64,000 nt of DNA from Parastagonospora avenae f. sp. tritici 18332-5. Lineage: Eukaryota > Ascomycota > Dothideomycetes > Pleosporales > Phaeosphaeriaceae. Below the pieces are notes generated by a model that saw only the letters and a list, made by a program, of their open reading frames with translations, ran no database searches and had not been told where the DNA came from. Shown piece by piece: positions 58,397 to 64,000 of this stretch (position 1 is the stretch's first letter; the number at the start of each line of letters is the position of its first letter). The translations under genes were made by a program, and so were the position numbers. Where the stretch lies: contig JAFJTR010000006.1 in the NCBI GenBank assembly GCA_022559985.1, positions 620,001 through 684,000 of the forward strand, in the 5' to 3' direction.

Positions 58397-59293
58397 GGTG
58401 TCGTTGTCCGTCGAGTCGTCCCCGCTAAGCTATATATATGCGCCGACTCCCTGAGAGCGCCGTTAGGGCTGCGCCCTTGTGCTTACGTTCGCACACAGCG
58501 CATGCAAACTTCAGCGCGCTGCTGAGGGTGAGGGAGTACGCGCGGTCGCAGTTGAATGCGCGATCTGGCGTGAGAGTTCGAGTCTGCAAGCTATGGCGAG
58601 GGAGCACTGGGCTGGTGATGTTACTATGTAGGGGTCGGGGTGGTCAGAGGCACTACGTCAGCTACTAGGGTGTCACAACCAAGGTGTGCGCTTCGACAAT
58701 GGCAGCCACGGGTCAAGGCACGTATGGATGAATCAACGAATGAATCAATGGATAGTGAAACAGGGTGAAGGCAACAGAGAGGATGGCTGACAGGAGCTTC
58801 AGCGGTTTCTTTCCCGGCCCAATCTTCAACGCGCAGGCCACCGTTCGTCAACTGTGGCGTTGCTAGCATCGATTAGCCACGACTCTCGAGCCGCGTGGAG
58901 ACACGTTCCGCATTCAACACCTGGTCCAGCCCTTCCTTTACATTGCACATCGACACCACACTCAAGGCACTTATTTCACGCGCCAACTCCGGATTCACGG
59001 CCTGTTTTCTGCCACCACGCGCGAAAGTCCCCGAGGTCTTTTTCAGCAACCACTCCCACCACGAATAGACTCCCGCGCCGCATTCTATCGCCGAACATTC
59101 GCACCTTATCACCGGGGCATATCTATTCTCCCTGTCCGCAGTGAAGCGACGCCGACAACCTGCGCTTACAGGGCGAATCGCAAGACCGACCGAACACCCT
59201 CCCTCCGGCGCATCTGTTGCGCTTGGCTTCCTGGGGCCGAAGCGCTTCTCCTGAACCTCAACAAACCCCCCGACTCACCTCCACACATCCACA
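58397..59293. other. Divergent intergenic region
   Basis: About 900 bp between the minus-strand disordered-protein gene and Sed5. Pyrimidine- and C-rich near the Sed5 start, consistent with a 5' leader. No gene is seen. Confidence 0.5.
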
Positions 59294-60374
59294 ATGGCCG
59301 TTTCGATACAGGACCGCACCGATGAGTTCCGCTCCATCCTCGCGCAGGCCCAGCGTAAGCAAGCGCAATCAAAGACAAGCGCGCAGAGGCAGTCGCTCCT
59401 GACCGCACAGGAGAAGTCACAGGCGAATGGCTCGCCGCAGCGCCAGCGCTCGGAATTTGCGCGCACTGCGGCCGAAGTAGCGCGGGGTGTCTCGAGCACA
59501 ATGCAGAAGTTGGAGAGACTTTCGCAGCTGGCAAAGCGCAAGACGCTGTTCGACGACCGGCCGGTCGAGTTCGATGAGCTCACGTTTGTCATAAAACAAG
59601 ACATGTCAGCGCTTTCAGGCCAAGTGCAGTCGCTGCAGTCTATGAACTCAAAGCAGCACCCGAAAGTAAAATCCGGCGCCGATCAGGAAGGAGAGCACAA
59701 CAGCAATGTAGTGCTACTACTCAAGGACAAGCTGCAGAATGTGGGAACAAACTTCAAGGACGTATTGGAGGTCCGCACAAAGAACATGCAGGCATCGCGA
59801 TCTCGAACAGAGCAGTTCCTCTCCACCGCTGCTTCACAATCCCACAGCAGTCTCGACCCAGGCCGCACCGATTCCCCGCTTTACCAGACGCCGTCGCGAA
59901 GCCGTTCGCCGGGCGGGTTCAGGAATACAAATGCCGCGCAACAAGACCTTCTCTCCCTGGAGCCATCTGGCACATCAGCCCTTACACGGGGTGGCATGCA
60001 ATCGGATGCGCAGTTGCTGCTCATGGAAGAGGCGCAGCCGCAAAACATGTACATCCAGGAACGAGGGCGCGCCATCGAATCAATCGAGTCTACAATCCAA
60101 GAACTCGGCGGCATTTTCAGTCAGCTTGCACAAATGGTTTCCGAGCAGGGCGAGCAGATTCAGCGAATAGACGCTAACACCGAGGACGTCGTGGACAACG
60201 TCGAGGGCGCCCAACGCGAGCTGATGAAGTACTGGAGTCGTGTGCAGGGCAACCGATGGCTCGTCGCGAAGATGTTCGGCGTGTTAATGATATGTGAGTA
60301 TGACCAATGTGATTCAATAATAGCAGCGCTAATTACATTTAGTCTTTCTGCTTTGGGTACTCATCTCTGGTTAG
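59294..60374 (+). CDS. SED5: Syntaxin 5 homologue, Golgi Qa-SNARE Sed5
   Basis: Two exons: 59294-60293 and 60343-60374, phase 1, total 1032 nt and 343 residues. The N-terminus has the Sly1-binding peptide (IQDRTDEF, residues 5-12) diagnostic of syntaxin 5/Sed5. A three-helix Habc-type region follows, then the Qa-SNARE motif (about 255-315) including IFSQLAQMVSEQGEQIQRID with the zero-layer Gln, and a C-terminal membrane anchor completed by the second exon (GVLMIFFLLWVLISG). Sed5 is the target SNARE for ER-to-Golgi and intra-Golgi transport. Without splicing, the open frame runs past 60293 into sequence lacking the anchor, so the intron at 60294-60342 is well supported. Confidence 0.95.
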
Positions 60375-62161
60375 ATCAGTGTATGGAGCATTGTTCTGCA
60401 TTTCAACCCGGCGTTCGGCAAGACAAGGACGCATCAAGACAAGCCAGCTTAGCATGGCAGCATTCACTTCCTCTTTTCCCTGTATCTTCGACTTGTATTC
60501 ATATCGATTTCCACATTCCTGGGCTAGCGCCGCACGGTCCGGCTTTTTTAGTGCCATCTTAATAGACCATTGTACTGCTCATCATCTTCATAGTTCAGGG
60601 TCGAGACTGTGGAGGCGCGCGAAACGATTGAGGTCCGTCCCACCGATAGCTCGATTTGAGGCACACAGACCCGCTGGCTTGGCTGCATATGTACAACATG
60701 TAGCTTTAGTTAAGTCGCACAGCATATAGAGGGCACGGATCAATGTTGTCGACCGTGAAGAACTTTACTTGCTCCATATGAAGAACGTGGTATTGTCGTA
60801 GTCTTAATATCTATCATGCCAAGGGAAGGCAACACTGGCCTATTGGCTCTGATACACCTCCAGTCCCCTAAATTGCTACTTGCGCTTGCATCAGTGTCAC
60901 TCTCGGAATGCCCCCTCTCACAAGACGAGTGCACCACAGACTCGAACGCATGCGAGTAAGCGTCCCTTGCGGGGTGGAACACAGGGTACGTGAGACCAGA
61001 TTCGCAGTTGTCTTTGAAACGCTACAAGAATAGCAAGGCGATCGAGGATCTCCACTCAGCATTGTTGCACATGTCAGTTCCGGCGGGGTGACTGTTTGCG
61101 CGCAGCGATGGACAGATTCCTCGCTAGCTTAGACTTCCTTGTACGATTGCAGCTGCACGGTTGCAGAGACAGAGGATTTAGATTATGTGGAACTTCAGGT
61201 ACTCTTCATCGGCACCATATCGAGGGCGGTGGACCGCACAATCGCTCTAAGCTCAAGCTTGGGTCGACTCGGGAGTCTTGATGCAGCAATGCGCCATTGA
61301 CGGCAGCGTCCCGCACGGTCATCCGCATGTCAAGAAGGACGGTGAAGAGCTCGGGCGTAACTAGTGTATCAGAGCCGATCATTGCGACAGATAAAGTGGA
61401 GTGGCATGTATCAACTTGGCCGGCGCGATCGACTTGTAGAAAGGTCATGCGGACATGGTATTAAACTTGACGATACTTGGGAGCTGGTCACGATGCTCGA
61501 TGTTCGCCCGTGGCGCCGGAGCTCGAGTCCGCTGGCAGGGCGGTGTACTTGCGGAGCAACGTTTCCCGCCGTGACAGGCTCGGATCGACTCAAGACAGCT
61601 ATGCTCATAGCGGGTGTCTGATAACAGTATCCAGATCATGACGAATTCCTGACCTATCAATTTGTAAACAATTGCGCACGGAGTAACCTCGGGAGGCTGC
61701 AGGTGGGTGTGACGCGCAAGGATACAGGGATGAATGTGTAAGAGAGCACGGTTTAGTGGTGACAAGTTTCGGAGAATAATGCACTGTTTCGATTTGAAGG
61801 CCAGGCGCAAAAGGTGCGCGTATGGCGGACCAGAATTTGATTAGGCCAGTCCCTGCGCAGAATGGGCGAAGAAGCAAAATGCATGGTTGCATATCAGCAG
61901 ATCTTAGCGCAACTCACCTTCCTTCCTTCCTCCTGCTCTTGACGCTCACCTTCACCGCGACTTGACAGACCCAGGCTGCCAATTGCTCCGCGCGTCTCTC
62001 TCCGCACCTCGCACCCTCCCAGGCGACGCCGCGCTGGACTGGTAGAGGTTAGAAACAGCGTTTCAAACTCTATCACCACGAAGCTTCCGGTCACATACTC
62101 GGTAGTGCTGGACTTGACATCATCAGGCCAACCAGACGTCGTGCATGCGCGCTCCGGCGCC
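60375..62161. other. Long intergenic region
   Basis: About 1.8 kb with only short, featureless ORFs on both strands. A TTCC-rich tract lies near 61918-61933. I see no RNA gene or mobile element. Confidence 0.45.
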
Positions 62162-63963
62162 ATGTCTGCACCGCAGAGGGACGATCATGTCCCCCTCCCC
62201 ACTGCAGCCATATTCGACGACGCCGTCTACTGCGCTGAAGCGCTCCAGCTCCCTGCAGACCAGACCGAGGACGGTGTTGACAGGGAGCTAGCGCTGTTAG
62301 CAGAGGAAAGTGGTATCCAGGAACCTTGGAACTTTCTTTACGTCCCACATGATGTTTCGAGAGCACTTTCGACCGTCACTCTAGACACGGACACGAGAAG
62401 CTCCATATCTGTTCGCTCGCAGGAGACCCAATCGACAAGCTTCACGTCTGCACCTTCCCGTACCTCGAGAGACCAAGCTCGGAACAGCGAGCGCATACCA
62501 GCTATGAGATCGCCACCACAGCACGCGCGAACATCGCCAACGGTCGAGCAACCGGACCCGCTTCTCGATACTTCACCTACCGCAGTCACTCAACGGTCCT
62601 CCAGCTCAAATCTTTCAATCTCAAAGTCTGTGCTCTCCGACTCGTCTTCATCTTCAAACCCCGTCCAACGGAAAAAGCGCGCGGGCCTCCTTGGCTTGTT
62701 CAGCAGGAAAGGTCCGAGGTACATATACCCAGCATGTATTACATTGCACGGCATTAATGCAGTCTGCAGCTCCTGTACCTCCCAGTCCCAACATGGAAGC
62801 AGGAGCCGCAGAAACAAACTAGACTGTGGCCATGCGCCTTCAGCTGACACGATCCACGTATACGTCAAAGAAGCGCTGCAGAGTGGCGGACAAACAGTGC
62901 CGAGTTGTTGTGGAGCACCTCTCCCACGGAAGGTGTTGGAAAGCGTCATGGCCAAGGAAGAGGTGGATCTACTTATCAATAAGGCATTGCCATCGCCTGG
63001 TGTCGAGACAATCCGGGATTCTGGCTACAGCGAGAGTGGAATGTCTGCAATCGAGTTCACTCGTTCACTAGAAGCAACATCTCCGCCTGCAACCCCCACC
63101 AGCCCTCCAGCTGTCGCAAGTCGACGAAGACACGAAGCAATCAACATCGACTCAGCGCTAGCCAAGGAAGCTTTCAGAAGCTTTCAAACGCAGGAGAAAG
63201 AGCAGTTGCAGCATATTTCCGCATTCGAGTCAAACCAACGAAAAGCGCTTTCGGCACACCATGCGAGTTCGTCAAAGCAGCTTGCAGGCTTACATGAAAC
63301 CAGAAAGAGTGAGAGAATGGGACAGGTAGGCTCTCTAACAGGCTTCCTTGAATTATACACTAACTCATTTCATAGCACCTTCTCGAACTCGAGCATCTGG
63401 AGGAGGTCCAAATAATGGCCGAGCATGATCTTCGACAAGCGCACGGCGTGGAAGCGCAAAATGTAGCTACCGCGATCAAGCACATGGAGGCATATTGCCG
63501 GGCCAGCGGCCAGTCTCATTTAGAGCGTCCGCATGTGACAGAAGATGATTTCAAAACATTGGATCGACAACGCATGATACAGCAAAACCTACCAAAAAAG
63601 CATGAGGACGCAATCAATGTCCTACGAGCACGGCAAGAACGCGCTGTGAAGAACAAAATACGCAAACAAGAAGCCGAATTAAGCTCACTGGACGAGGCCG
63701 ACGAGCGGGAAAAAGTCGCAGAGGAGGCAGAGCACGCACTAGAGATGGCGAAACTTGAAGCACTGATCGAGAGTCGGAGAAAGAGGCTGCGGCAGAGATG
63801 GAATCTCAAGTTCGAGATATGGCGCAAAGACTGGGAAAACCAGCACAAAACAGCCATCGATTTTGACCTGGAACACGAGACCTGGCCATTACACATGACA
63901 ATGACCATGACGCCCATCCCGGAATCGAGTGCGCTGGCCCGGTACGTTCAGGCAGCTGCCTAG
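62162..63963 (+). CDS. Degenerate RING-like / coiled-coil protein
   Basis: Two exons: 62162-63325 and 63376-63963, phase 0, total 1752 nt and 583 residues. ATG 62162 is preferred because the frame upstream has only a GTG. Residues 1-185 are disordered and Ser/Thr-rich. A Cys/His cluster follows (about 190-260): CxxC (VCSSC), then LDCGH, then PSCCGAPLP. This resembles fungal RING/IBR-type proteins, but the CxxC expected just after the CGH is absent, so zinc binding may be partial. The C-terminal ~240 residues, including all of exon 2, are Glu/Arg/Lys-rich and form a long helix or coiled coil (about 355-520). The layout fits an E3-like or scaffold protein; activity cannot be judged. The stop codon lies about 40 bases from the window end. 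Confidence 0.65.
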
Positions 63964-64000
63964 AATCAACAACGTCCGATCTCCTTTCAATAGTCAAGCG

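Noticed and set aside
58570..58595. tRNA-like B-box sequence (GTTCGAGTC)
   Set aside because: No A-box, anticodon arm or pairing acceptor stem could be placed around it.

Overview
This window is nuclear DNA of a filamentous ascomycete (Pezizomycotina; Dothideomycetes is my best guess but is not proven). The evidence is short GT-AG introns (about 45-110 nt) with CTAAC/CTGAC-like branch sites, compact genes on both strands, and a gene set that includes PalI/Rim9, a SAD-1/Rdp1-like RNA-dependent RNA polymerase, a Pho84-type phosphate transporter, Elp6, Sed5, Swp1/ribophorin II and ribosomal proteins eL37 and eS4. I see no transposon, viral insert, CRISPR array, rRNA or convincing tRNA. Exon coordinates below come from reading splice sites by eye and checking that reading phases add up.

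Layout. 1-5.9 kb: a small CxxC protein at the left edge, about 3 kb with no supported gene, then a minus-strand protein kinase with a coiled-coil tail. 6.4-7.4 kb: Swp1/ribophorin II. 8.4-11.9 kb: two plus-strand, diverged tandem paralogues of unknown function, each with a row of Q-T motifs resembling dynein light chain (LC8) sites. 12.4-12.9 kb: eL37. 14.7-16.7 kb: phosphate transporter. 16.9-22.9 kb: Elp6 and the RdRP, both minus. 23.8-27.3 kb: a 1087-residue coiled-coil protein of unknown function. 28.9-32.6 kb: D-lactate dehydrogenase and aspartate-semialdehyde dehydrogenase, both plus. 33.3-34.3 kb: eS4. 35.5-37.8 kb: PalI. 38.6-42.0 kb: a BCAS3-like beta-propeller protein, minus. 43.1-46.2 kb: a large UIM/Cys-rich/E2/RGG protein, minus. 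47.0-47.5 kb: a small mitochondrial-type gene with an apparent frameshift. 48.4-58.4 kb: two very large disordered proteins, both minus and 176 bp apart. 59.3-60.4 kb: Sed5. 62.2-64.0 kb: a RING-like coiled-coil protein.

The genes do not form a metabolic cluster; most are ordinary housekeeping loci. The least ordinary parts are the tandem Q-T motif paralogues, the multi-domain E2, the apparent reading-frame breaks at about 11.28 kb and 47.16 kb, two probable GC-AG introns, and a 4-nt first coding exon in the eL37 gene.
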